Below, piece after piece: positions 51,229 through 58,824 of a DNA stretch of 64,000 bases. Numbering within the stretch: position 1 is the stretch's first letter; each line of letters starts with the position of its first letter. The notes under the pieces are model-generated. The model was not told the origin of the DNA. It ran no database searches and was given only the letters and a program-made list of their open reading frames with translations. Source of the DNA: Nocardioides sp. SYSU D00038 (GTDB lineage: Bacteria > Actinomycetota > Actinomycetes > Propionibacteriales > Nocardioidaceae); NCBI RefSeq assembly GCF_016924665.1, contig NZ_JAFFJT010000009.1, positions 1 through 64,000 on the forward strand. The letters run 5' to 3'. The position numbers and the translations under genes are program-made.

Positions 51229-51410
51229 GGTTTCGAGGCTCGCTTCGCTCGCACCTCAACCAGCGCCAGCGTTGCTCGCTGGTCGAGGTGCGATGGCCGC
51301 TAGGCCTGAGCCTCGAGACCCGGTGAGACGACAGCCCTCCCGTGCCCACGGGAGGGCGTTCGGCCGGCGGGGGTTTCGAGACAGTTGCTAGCGCAACTTC
51401 CTCAACCAAC
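51229..51410. repeat. Intergenic hairpin-repeat array IV
   Basis: Elements at 51229-51264, 51279-51321 and 51372-51410 are of the same family as arrays I to III. A perfect hairpin CCCTCCCGTG-CC-CACGGGAGGG lies at 51335-51356. The last element has core ACAGTTGCTAGCGCAACTTC, in which both arms of the GTTGC/GCAAC stem differ together from the GTCGC/GCGAC form in arrays I and III. The array fills most of the gap between the hydrolase and paaA. Confidence 0.82.
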
Positions 51411-51448
51411 GGGGCGTTGCGCGGGGAACCACGCCGTGCCACAGTGGT

Positions 51449-51468
51449 TACTGACCGATTGGTCGGTA
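51449..51468. promoter_or_regulatory. Operator upstream of paaA (TetR/PaaR type)
   Basis: Inverted repeat TACTGACC-GATT-GGTCGGTA, arms matching at seven of eight positions; the inner ACCGA-TTGG-TCGGT is perfect. It ends 18 bp before the paaA start. The pattern ACCGACC/GGTCGGT is usual for TetR-family repressors of phenylacetate and fatty-acid catabolism, so the convergent TetR gene at 55206-55865 is the likely ligand-responsive repressor. Confidence 0.7.
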
Positions 51469-51486
51469 ATGACGCCGGGAGGACGG

Positions 51487-52425
51487 ATGACCGACGAGGC
51501 GCGAGTGGCGGAGTTCGAGGCGACGATCGCGCGGCACGACCGGATCGAGCCGCGGGACTGGATGCCCGAGGCCTACCGCGCCACCGTGGTCCGCCAGGTC
51601 GCCCAGCACGCCCACTCCGAGGTCATCGGCATGCAACCCGAGGGCGCCTGGATCACCCGCGCCCCCAGCCTGCGGCGCAAGGCGACGCTGCTCGCCAAGG
51701 TGCAGGACGAGGCCGGCCACGGCCTCTACCTCTACTCCGCCTGCGAGACCCTCGGCGTCTCCCGGGCCCAGCTCACCGAGAAGCTGATCGAAGGCCGGCA
51801 GAAGTACTCCTCGATCTTCAACTACCCCACGCTCTCCTTCGCCGACGTCGGCACGATCGGGTGGCTGGTCGACGGGGCGGCGATCTGCAACCAGGTGCCG
51901 CTGTGCCGCACGTCGTACGGCCCCTACGGGCGGGCGATGATCCGGATCTGCAAGGAGGAGTCGTTCCACCAGCGGCAGGGCTTCGAGCTGCTGCTGACGA
52001 TGATGCGGGGCACCGACGAGCAGCGCGCGATGGTGCAGGAGTCGGTCGACCGGTTCTGGTGGCCGGCCCTGATGATGTTCGGCCCGCCGGACGCCGAGTC
52101 GCCCAACACCGCGCAGTCGATGGCCTGGGGCATCAAGCGGGACACCAACGACGAGCTGCGCCAGAAGTTCGTCGACATGACCGTGCCTCAGGCCGAGCGC
52201 CTCGGGGTGACCCTCCCCGACCCCGACCTGCGCTGGAACGCCGAGCGCGGCCACCACGACTTCGGCCAGCCCGACTGGGACGAGTTCGCCACGGTGGTCC
52301 GCGGCGGTGGCCCGTGCAACGCCCAGCGGATCGACCACCGGCGGCGGGCCCATGAGGACGGGGCGTGGGTCCGCACGGCTGCATCCGCCTTCGCCGCCCG
52401 GCAGCGGGAGGAGGTCGCGTCGTGA
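51487..52425 (+). CDS. paaA: 1,2-phenylacetyl-CoA epoxidase, catalytic subunit PaaA
   Basis: A 312-residue di-iron monooxygenase subunit that inserts oxygen into phenylacetyl-CoA, the second step of aerobic phenylacetate degradation. Di-iron motifs are seen as [20 protein letters not shown] and [18 protein letters not shown] (E-x2-H type). The family blocks [20 protein letters not shown] and [20 protein letters not shown] are present. ATG 51487 is preceded by GGGAGGACGG, and lies just beyond a TetR-type operator. First gene of paaABCDE; GTGA overlap with paaB. Confidence 0.96.
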   Translation: MTDEARVAEFEATIARHDRIEPRDWMPEAYRATVVRQVAQHAHSEVIGMQPEGAWITRAPSLRRKATLLAKVQDEAGHGLYLYSACETLGVSRAQLTEKLIEGRQKYSSIFNYPTLSFADVGTIGWLVDGAAICNQVPLCRTSYGPYGRAMIRICKEESFHQRQGFELLLTMMRGTDEQRAMVQESVDRFWWPALMMFGPPDAESPNTAQSMAWGIKRDTNDELRQKFVDMTVPQAERLGVTLPDPDLRWNAERGHHDFGQPDWDEFATVVRGGGPCNAQRIDHRRRAHEDGAWVRTAASAFAARQREEVAS

Positions 52426-52718
52426 CGCACCCCGTCGACCCCGAGTGGCCGCTCTACGAGATCTTCGTGCGCGGCCGGCGCGGCCTCAACCACGTCCACG
52501 TCGGCTCCCTGCACGCGGCCGACGACGAGATGGCGGTGCGCAACGCCCGCGACGTCTACACGCGGCGCAACGAGGGGGTCTCGATCTGGGCGGTGCGCGC
52601 CGACGCGATCGCCGCGTCCAGCCCCGACGAGAAGGACCCGTTCTTCGCGCCGGCCGCCGACAAGGTCTACCGGCACCCCACGTTCCACCGGGTCCCCGAC
52701 GACGTCCCCCACATGTGA
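52422..52718 (+). CDS. paaB: 1,2-phenylacetyl-CoA epoxidase subunit PaaB
   Basis: A 98-residue PaaB subunit, needed for assembly of the larger PaaABCE complex. The family start [20 protein letters not shown] and [16 protein letters not shown] are clear. GTG 52422 overlaps paaA's stop by 4 bp. It is of normal length, with no membrane segment, and is followed by 8 nt before paaC. Confidence 0.95.
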   Translation: MTHPVDPEWPLYEIFVRGRRGLNHVHVGSLHAADDEMAVRNARDVYTRRNEGVSIWAVRADAIAASSPDEKDPFFAPAADKVYRHPTFHRVPDDVPHM

Positions 52719-52726
52719 GGCCGGCC

Positions 52727-53656
52727 GTGCACGACGACGACCACCAGTCGGTCTACGACGGTCTCACCGGCGGCGACGAGTCGCGGTGGGCCTTCGGCGC
52801 CGGGCTCGAGGCGCCGGACGACGCGCTCGCGGGGGTCGGCGCCCCGGTGCCCGTCGGCGTCGACCCGCACGCGCTCGCGACGTACTGCCTGATGCTCGGC
52901 GACGACGCGCTCGTCCACTCCCACCGGCTCTCGCAGTGGTGCAGCAACGCCCCGGACCTGGAGGAGGACATCGCGCTGGCGAACGTCGCGCTCGACCTGC
53001 TCGGCCAGGCGCGGCTGCTGCTGGCCCGGGCGGCGGTGGTCGATCCCGGGGTGGTGCCGGTGCTGCCCGCCGGCTCGCCGGTGCCGGACGAGGACGCGCT
53101 GGCGTTCTTCCGCGACGCGGCGGAGTTCCGCAACGTGCGGCTGGTCGAGGGCGAGAACGGCGACTTCGCGGTGACCGTGGCGCGGATGCTGCTGTTCGCC
53201 ACCCACCGGCTGGCGGTGCTGCAGCGGCTGACCGCGAGCGCCGACCCGGTGCTGGCCGCCATCGCGGCCAAGGGCGTCAAGGAGGTGGCCTACCACCGCG
53301 ACCACGCGGCCCGGTGGTGCGTCACCCTCGCGCTCGGCACCGAGGAGTCGCGTCGCCGGGTGGTGGCCGGGCTCGAGCGGGTGTGGCCGTTCCGCGACGA
53401 GCTGTCGCGCACCACGCCGGTCGAGGCGACCGCGGCCGCGCAGGGGTTCGGGGTCGACCCCGGGTCGGTGAGCGACGAGGTGGAGGCGGTGCTCGACCAG
53501 GTGCTGGCGGCGAGCGGGCTCGAGCGCCCGGCGCTGCCGCCGGTCGGCGAGGTCGCCGGGGGCGCCGGCCGCGACGGGCGGCACACCGAGGCGATGGGGC
53601 TGCTGCTCGCCGAGATGCAGGTGGTCGCCCGGGCCCACCCGCTGGGGCGCTGGTGA
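52727..53656 (+). CDS. paaC: 1,2-phenylacetyl-CoA epoxidase structural subunit PaaC
   Basis: A 309-residue ferritin-like structural partner of PaaA. Recognisable features are ATYCLMLGDDALVHSHRLSQ, APDLEEDIALANVALDLLGQ, AFFRDAAEFRNVRLVEGENG and KGVKEVAYHRDHAARWC, typical for PaaC. It lacks a complete di-iron site, as usual. The first residues up to about 45 are acidic and variable. GTG 52727 has GAGG 8 nt before it; the stop overlaps paaD's GTG. Confidence 0.94.
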   Translation: MHDDDHQSVYDGLTGGDESRWAFGAGLEAPDDALAGVGAPVPVGVDPHALATYCLMLGDDALVHSHRLSQWCSNAPDLEEDIALANVALDLLGQARLLLARAAVVDPGVVPVLPAGSPVPDEDALAFFRDAAEFRNVRLVEGENGDFAVTVARMLLFATHRLAVLQRLTASADPVLAAIAAKGVKEVAYHRDHAARWCVTLALGTEESRRRVVAGLERVWPFRDELSRTTPVEATAAAQGFGVDPGSVSDEVEAVLDQVLAASGLERPALPPVGEVAGGAGRDGRHTEAMGLLLAEMQVVARAHPLGRW

Positions 53657-54141
53657 CGACCGCCCTCGAGGTCGCCCGCCGGGTGGTCGACCCCGAGCTG
53701 CCGATGCTGACCCTCGACGACCTCGGCGTGCTGCGCGAGGTGGTGGAGGACGGCGCCGCCGTGCGGGTCACCATCACCCCGACGTACACCGGCTGCCCGG
53801 CGCTGGCCATGATGCGCGACGACCTGGTGCACGCCCTCCACGACCACGGGTACGCCGAGGTGCGGGTCGCCGTGGCGCTCGACCCGCCGTGGTCGAGCGA
53901 CTGGATCACCGAGCGCGGCCGTCGCGCGCTGGCCGACCACGGCATCTCGCCGCCCGGCCCGGCGCGACGGGTCGACGGCCCGGTGGTGCTCGACCTGGCG
54001 CCGACCCGCCGGGCGGTGCGCTGCCCGCGGTGCGGGTCGTCGGCGACCGAGCTGACCTCGGAGTTCGGGTCCACGGCCTGCAAGGCGCTCTACCGGTGCA
54101 CCGCCTGCCTGGAGCCCTTCGACCACGTCAAGGAGATCTGA
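53653..54141 (+). CDS. paaD: PaaD-type Fe-S assembly protein
   Basis: A 162-residue protein with an N-terminal MIP18/DUF59-like domain (DPELPMLTLDDLGVLREV, VTITPTYTGCPALAMMRDDL) and a C-terminal zinc ribbon (VRCPRCGSSATELTS ... CKALYRCTACLEPF). PaaD proteins help mature the Fe-S or di-iron centres of the epoxidase complex. GTG 53653 overlaps paaC's stop by 4 bp; paaE begins directly after its stop. Confidence 0.94.
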   Translation: MTTALEVARRVVDPELPMLTLDDLGVLREVVEDGAAVRVTITPTYTGCPALAMMRDDLVHALHDHGYAEVRVAVALDPPWSSDWITERGRRALADHGISPPGPARRVDGPVVLDLAPTRRAVRCPRCGSSATELTSEFGSTACKALYRCTACLEPFDHVKEI

Positions 54142-55248
54142 GTGACCTCCGCCCCGGCTGCCGCGCCGACCGCCGCACCCCCGGCCGCCCGCCGGCGCGC
54201 GACGTTCCACCCGCTCACGGTCGCGGCCGTCGCCCGGCTCACCGACGACGCCGCGGCGATCACGTTCGCGGTGCCCGACGAGCTGCGCGCGGCGTACGCG
54301 TTCGCCCCCGGGCAGAACCTGGTGCTGCGGCGCACCGTGGCCGGCCGCGAGGAACGCCGGTCCTACTCCGTCTGCGCCCCCGCGGGCACCCCGCCGCGGA
54401 TCGGCGTGCGCGAGATCCCGGACGGGCTGTTCTCGTCGTGGCTGGTGCACGACGTGCGGCCCGGCGACGTCGTGGAGGTGCAGACCCCCACCGGCAGCTT
54501 CGCCGCGGACCCGGCCGCCGGCGGCCGCCACCTGTGCATCGCGGCCGGCTCGGGCATCACGCCGGTGCTCTCGATCGCTGCGACCGTGCTCGCGCACCCC
54601 GAGGCCCGGGTGACGCTGGTCTACGGCAACCGCACGACCGGCTCGGTGATGTTCGCCGAGGAGCTCGCCGACCTCAAGGACCGGCACGGCCCGCGGCTCG
54701 ACCTCGTGCACGTGCTCTCCCGCGAGCCGCGTGACGTCGAGCTGTTCTCCGGGCGGCTCGACGCCGACCGGCTGCACCGGCTGCTCACCGCGCTGGTGCC
54801 GGTCGCGGGGCTCGACCACGCCTGGCTGTGCGGGCCGCTCGGGATGGTCACCGACGCCCGGGCCGTGCTCGCCGACCTCGGCGTCGCACCCGAGCGGGTG
54901 CACGCCGAGCTCTTCCACGTCGACGAGCCGCCGCTCCCGCTGGTGCGGTCCGAGGCGGTGCTCGAGGGGGAGGTGAGCGAGGTGACCGTCGTCCTCGACG
55001 GTCGCACCACGACGACGACGGCCGCGCGCACCACGACCGTGCTCGACGCCGCCGCGGTGACCCGCCACGACCTGCCGTTCGCCTGTCGGGGCGGGGTCTG
55101 CGGCACCTGCCGGGCCCGGGTGGTGGCCGGCGAGGTCGACCTGCGCCGCAACTACGCCCTCGACGACGACGAGCTGGCGCGCGGGTTCGTGCTCACCTGC
55201 CAGTCCTACCCGGCGGGCGACCGGGTCACGGTCGACTTCGACGCCTGA
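54142..55248 (+). CDS. paaE: 1,2-phenylacetyl-CoA epoxidase reductase PaaE
   Basis: A 368-residue NADPH-dependent reductase delivering electrons to PaaA. FAD-binding: ERRSYSVCAPAG, with FNR-like NAD(P) region HLCIAAGSGITPVLSIAATV and YGNRTTGSVMFAEELADLKD. The C-terminal plant-type ferredoxin domain has the 2Fe-2S cysteines in CRGGVCGTCRARV and VLTCQSYP. The first 18 residues are Ala/Pro-rich and variable. Its 3' end overlaps the convergent TetR gene by 43 bp. Confidence 0.95.
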   Translation: MTSAPAAAPTAAPPAARRRATFHPLTVAAVARLTDDAAAITFAVPDELRAAYAFAPGQNLVLRRTVAGREERRSYSVCAPAGTPPRIGVREIPDGLFSSWLVHDVRPGDVVEVQTPTGSFAADPAAGGRHLCIAAGSGITPVLSIAATVLAHPEARVTLVYGNRTTGSVMFAEELADLKDRHGPRLDLVHVLSREPRDVELFSGRLDADRLHRLLTALVPVAGLDHAWLCGPLGMVTDARAVLADLGVAPERVHAELFHVDEPPLPLVRSEAVLEGEVSEVTVVLDGRTTTTTAARTTTVLDAAAVTRHDLPFACRGGVCGTCRARVVAGEVDLRRNYALDDDELARGFVLTCQSYPAGDRVTVDFDA

Positions 55249-55865
55249 CCCGTCGCCCCCGCCGCCAGGCCCTCGAAGGCCAGCGCCGCGATCGCCCGGC
55301 CCAGCTCGGCGGCGCCGACCGGCCCGCCCGGGCGGTACCACTCGACGACCGAGTTGACGGTGCCGAACAGCAGCCGGCTGATCAGGTCGGGGGACAGGTC
55401 GTCGCGCAGCGAGCCCTCCTCGACCGCGGCCCGCACCAGCCCGGCCAGCCGGTCGTCGAGGTCGCGGCGCCGGGCCAGGGCGGCGAGCTCGACCTCGCTG
55501 TTGCCGCGCACCCGCAGCAGCAGGGTGACCGCGGGGAGCTGGTCGACCAGGATCGTGACCGACTCCTCCACCACGGCGCGCAGCCGCTCCAGCGCGCCGC
55601 GCCGGTCCCCGTCGTCGACGGCGGTGGCCCGGTCGACGGCGGCGGTGAGGGCGTCGAGCGCCTCGTCGAGGGCCGCGGCCAGCAGCGACTCCTTGCTGCT
55701 GACGTGGTGGTAGATCGCCGACTTGCTCACGCCGAGGTGGCGGGCCAGGTCGCCCACGCTGGTGGCGTCGTAGCCCTGGGTGTTGAACAGCTCGACGGCC
55801 CGGCGGAGCACGGTCTGCTGGTCGTAGCCCGGGCGGCCGCGGCGGGCTGGGGCGTCGTCGGGCAC
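55206..55865 (-). CDS. TetR-family regulator, probable PaaR
   Basis: A 219-residue TetR-family regulator. HTH: VLRRAVELFNTQGYDATSVG, DLARHLGVSKSAIYHHVSSK, SKESLLAAALDEAL. The C-terminal ligand domain matches TetR proteins seen next to paa genes in actinobacteria. It is convergent to paaE, overlapping its last 43 bp, and the palindrome before paaA fits its expected DNA-binding site. Phenylacetyl-CoA is the usual effector for such repressors; this is inferred from context. GTG 55865 start; no second operator was found near its own start. Confidence 0.87.
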   Translation of the reverse strand: MPDDAPARRGRPGYDQQTVLRRAVELFNTQGYDATSVGDLARHLGVSKSAIYHHVSSKESLLAAALDEALDALTAAVDRATAVDDGDRRGALERLRAVVEESVTILVDQLPAVTLLLRVRGNSEVELAALARRRDLDDRLAGLVRAAVEEGSLRDDLSPDLISRLLFGTVNSVVEWYRPGGPVGAAELGRAIAALAFEGLAAGATGQASKSTVTRSPAG

Positions 55866-55905
55866 CCACCCATGGTCCCACGCACCGAGCGCACGGCTCC
55901 GCGGG

Positions 55906-57309
55906 TCAGCCGCGCTCGGCGAGGATCCGCTCGGCGACGGCCTCGCCCATCCGGATGCCGCCGTCGACGTGCTGGAAGCCGGGGCCGGCGACGTCGCTGG
56001 TGGCGAACTGCATCGGGCCGACCGGCTCGCGCAGCAGCGGCCCGTAGCGGGTGAGCGAGCCGACGTCGAAGCTGGTGGCGTAGGCGCCGGCGGTCCACTC
56101 CTCGTGCATCCACGGGCTCTCGTAGTAGGCGACCGGGTGGCGTGCCTCCTCGCCGAAGTAGCCGGCCAGCGACGCCAGCACCAGCTCGCGGCGCTCGGCC
56201 TCGGGCAGCCCCAGCAGCCGGTCGGCCCGCACGTCGGAGACGAACCCGACCAGGGTGCCGCGCGGGTCGTGCCCGGCGAGGTCCTCGTTGGTGTTGTCGT
56301 AGGCCTCGTGCACGAGTGCGTAGGGGCTGAACGCCGTGCCGGACAGGCCGGCGTCGCGCCAGAACGGCCGCTCGTAGGTGGGGTGGACCTTGATCACGAT
56401 GCCGAACGACTGGTGCTGGCGCATCTGCTGGTGCAGCGCGGGCAGCGGCGGGTCGAAGCCGATCCGCCCGACCAGGGTGGGTGGCACGGCGACGAGCACG
56501 TGGCGGCAGGCGATCGAGCGGCCGGCGGTCGCCACCCGGGCTCCCGCGTCGTCGTAGGTGATCGAGGTGACCGGCGAGGAGAGGCTGGGCGGCACCGAGA
56601 GGCGGGCGGCCAGCCCGAGCGGCACGCCCTGGAGCCCACCCACGACCCGGCGGTCGAGGATGAAGTCGGCGTCGACGAGGTGGCTGAAGCTGCCGGCGCT
56701 CGCCGCCATCAGCACCGCGCTGAGCGCCGAGAAGGAGTGGTTGGGCTTGGTGAGCATCGCCGGGCCGATGTAGAGCCCCACGTTGTCGCGGGCCTCGGCG
56801 TCGTCGGTGTTCTCCTGCAGCCACTGCTCGAAGGAGATGCTGTCGAGGGCGGTGGCCTCGGGGTGGCGCCACGGCTCCAGCGGGTCCATCTGCGCCGCCA
56901 GCCGGTCGAGCACGGCGGTGAGCCGGTCGACCTCGGCCTCGGTGGCGGCCGGCACCGGGAAGGTCGCGCCCGCGAAGGTGCGGCGCACGCCGTCGATGCC
57001 GATGTAGACCGACTCGCCCTCGCGGTAGCGCGCGTAGGTCTCCAGGCCGAGCTCGTCGAGGAGACCGAGCAGCGCGGTCTGGTCGGGCGAGACCCACTGC
57101 CCGCCGACCTCGAGCCGGACGCCGTCGACGTCCTGCGTCAACAGCCGCCCGCCGACCCGGTCGCGGGCCTCGAGCACCGCCACCGCCAGGCCGGCCTGCT
57201 CGAGGCGGTACGCCGCGGTGAGACCGGTGACGCCGGCGCCCACCACCACCACGTCGACCTCCGTGCGGGTGTCGGTGCGGGTGTCGTTGCGGGTGTCGTT
57301 CAGGGCCAT
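55906..57309 (-). CDS. Flavin monoamine oxidase (putrescine oxidase-like)
   Basis: A 467-residue FAD-dependent amine oxidase. FAD motif VVVVGAGVTGLTAAYRLEQA and LEARDRVGGRLLTQ with VRLEVGGQWVSPDQTALLGL; C-terminal AGPGFQHVDGGIRMGEAVAE is the second FAD contact region. Similarity to bacterial putrescine and tyramine oxidases is suggested by the LTKPNHSFSALSAVL core. The N-terminus carries an unusual TR-rich micro-repeat (NDTRNDTRTDTRTE). ATG 57309 has GGAGGACTGGC upstream, 13 nt after the next oxidoreductase gene. These two probably cooperate in amine catabolism. Confidence 0.88.
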   Translation of the reverse strand: MALNDTRNDTRTDTRTEVDVVVVGAGVTGLTAAYRLEQAGLAVAVLEARDRVGGRLLTQDVDGVRLEVGGQWVSPDQTALLGLLDELGLETYARYREGESVYIGIDGVRRTFAGATFPVPAATEAEVDRLTAVLDRLAAQMDPLEPWRHPEATALDSISFEQWLQENTDDAEARDNVGLYIGPAMLTKPNHSFSALSAVLMAASAGSFSHLVDADFILDRRVVGGLQGVPLGLAARLSVPPSLSSPVTSITYDDAGARVATAGRSIACRHVLVAVPPTLVGRIGFDPPLPALHQQMRQHQSFGIVIKVHPTYERPFWRDAGLSGTAFSPYALVHEAYDNTNEDLAGHDPRGTLVGFVSDVRADRLLGLPEAERRELVLASLAGYFGEEARHPVAYYESPWMHEEWTAGAYATSFDVGSLTRYGPLLREPVGPMQFATSDVAGPGFQHVDGGIRMGEAVAERILAERG

Positions 57310-57322
57310 GCCAGTCCTCCAG

Positions 57323-58702
57323 TCATGAGTCGAAGCCCAGCCCGAGCCGGTCGAGCAGCCGCAGCCAGGCGTTGCGGCGACCCGTGGCGTCCTCGCGGGC
57401 GAGGGACCACGTGGTGATCGTGATGCCCAGCCAGGCCAGCGGCTCCGGCGGGAACGGCACCGGCCGGCTGCGCACCATCCCCAGGCGGGTGCGCTCGGTG
57501 TCGAGCCCCTGCACGAGGTCGAGCGCGGTGTCGGCCGCGAACCGCGAGGCGCCGACCCCCAGCCCGGTGAAGCCGGTGACCCACGTGGTGCGCCCGCGGT
57601 GGGCGGTGCCGAAGAGCGCGCAGAACCGGGTGGAGGTGTCGATCACCCCGGCCCAGCGGTGGGTGAAGCGGGTGCCGGCCAGCTGGGGGAAGGTGCGGGC
57701 GAAGTTCTCGGCCAGCGCGGTGTACGTCGCCGCGCGGTCCTCGTGGGCGGGGTCGATGGAGCGGCCGAAGTGGTAGACGGCGTCGTAGCCGCCCCACAGG
57801 ATCCGGCGGTCGGGCGTGACCCGGTAGTAGTGGAACCGGTTGCCGGAGTCGGCGACGCCGAGGGACGGGTCCCAGCCGAGCGCGGCCAGCTGGTCATCCG
57901 TGAGCGGCTCGGTGGCGAGCACGTGGTCGTAGACGGGCACCGTCGCCCAGCGGGTGCGGCGCAGCGGGCCCGGGAACGCGTTGGTCGCCAGCACCACCCG
58001 GTCGGCGCGCACCTCGCCCCGGTCGGTGCTCGCGACCACGACCGGCCCGGAGCGGCGCAGCCGCTCCACCCGGGTGCCCTCGGCGATCCGCACCCCCTGC
58101 GCCTCGGCGGCGTCGGCCAACCCCCAGGCCAGCCGGGCGGGGTCGAGGACGGCGGTGGTGTCGCGCTCGAGGCGGCCGGCGAGGTAGGTCGGCGAGTCGA
58201 CCACGCGGCGTACGGCCGCCGCGTCGAGGAACCCCTCGTCGTCGGGCCGCAGCGCGGCCACCTCGTGCGGACGGGTGGCGACGGTCAGCGACCCGCCGCG
58301 GGCGAACCCGCACTCGATGCCGAGGCGGGCGACGGTCGCCTCGATCTCGTCGAGGTTGCGGACGCCCAGCCGGTGCAGGTCGTCGTACTCGTCGGGCCAG
58401 CGGCCGCGGCCGTTGGCCTCGCCGTGGGTGATGCTCGCCTCGCAGAACCCGCCGTTGCGGCCGGTCGCGTGCTCGGCCACCCGGTCGGCCTCGACCAGCA
58501 GCACCGAGGTGCCGGGAGCACGCTCGACCGCGCGCAGCGCGGTCCACAGGCCGGTGAAGCCGCCACCCACCACGAGGAGGTCGACGTGGCGGGGATCGGC
58601 GTCCGACAGCGGTGGGCGTGGCGCCGGCCGGTCGGGGGTGTCGAGCCACAGCGGCCGCAGCACCGAGCCCGCCAGGGCGTCGACGGCCGACCGGGTGCTC
58701 AC
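57323..58702 (-). CDS. FAD-dependent oxidoreductase, gamma-glutamylputrescine oxidase-like
   Basis: A 459-residue DAO-family flavoenzyme. LLVVGGGFTGLWTALRAVER is the FAD motif, followed by EHATGRNGGFCEASITHGEA, typical for PuuB-like enzymes that oxidise gamma-glutamyl-polyamines. HYYRVTPDRRILWGGYDAVY and the C-terminal TWVTGFTGLGVGASRFAA are family blocks. GTG 58702 chosen as the first sensible start; it faces the MFS gene across a 122-bp region with an inverted repeat. Co-transcribed with the amine oxidase downstream. Confidence 0.85.
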   Translation of the reverse strand: MSTRSAVDALAGSVLRPLWLDTPDRPAPRPPLSDADPRHVDLLVVGGGFTGLWTALRAVERAPGTSVLLVEADRVAEHATGRNGGFCEASITHGEANGRGRWPDEYDDLHRLGVRNLDEIEATVARLGIECGFARGGSLTVATRPHEVAALRPDDEGFLDAAAVRRVVDSPTYLAGRLERDTTAVLDPARLAWGLADAAEAQGVRIAEGTRVERLRRSGPVVVASTDRGEVRADRVVLATNAFPGPLRRTRWATVPVYDHVLATEPLTDDQLAALGWDPSLGVADSGNRFHYYRVTPDRRILWGGYDAVYHFGRSIDPAHEDRAATYTALAENFARTFPQLAGTRFTHRWAGVIDTSTRFCALFGTAHRGRTTWVTGFTGLGVGASRFAADTALDLVQGLDTERTRLGMVRSRPVPFPPEPLAWLGITITTWSLAREDATGRRNAWLRLLDRLGLGFDS

Positions 58703-58757
58703 CCGCGCATCCTTGCGCACCCGGGCCCCTCCGGTCGCCCGTCGAGCCCGATCGCCA

Positions 58758-58783
58758 GCGGTAGTTGACCGATCCACTACCGC
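58758..58783. promoter_or_regulatory. Inverted repeat between amine oxidase operon and MFS gene
   Basis: GCGGTAGT-N10-ACTACCGC, perfect 8-bp arms, centred in the divergent promoter region (58703-58824). It is probably the operator of a dimeric regulator controlling both directions. It covers a potential TTG start for the MFS gene (58765), which argues for the later GTG. No regulator gene is adjacent. Confidence 0.65.
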
Positions 58784-58824
58784 GGGACGGAACAACCGCC
58801 GGCCCGGCGGCTGTTGCCACCCTC

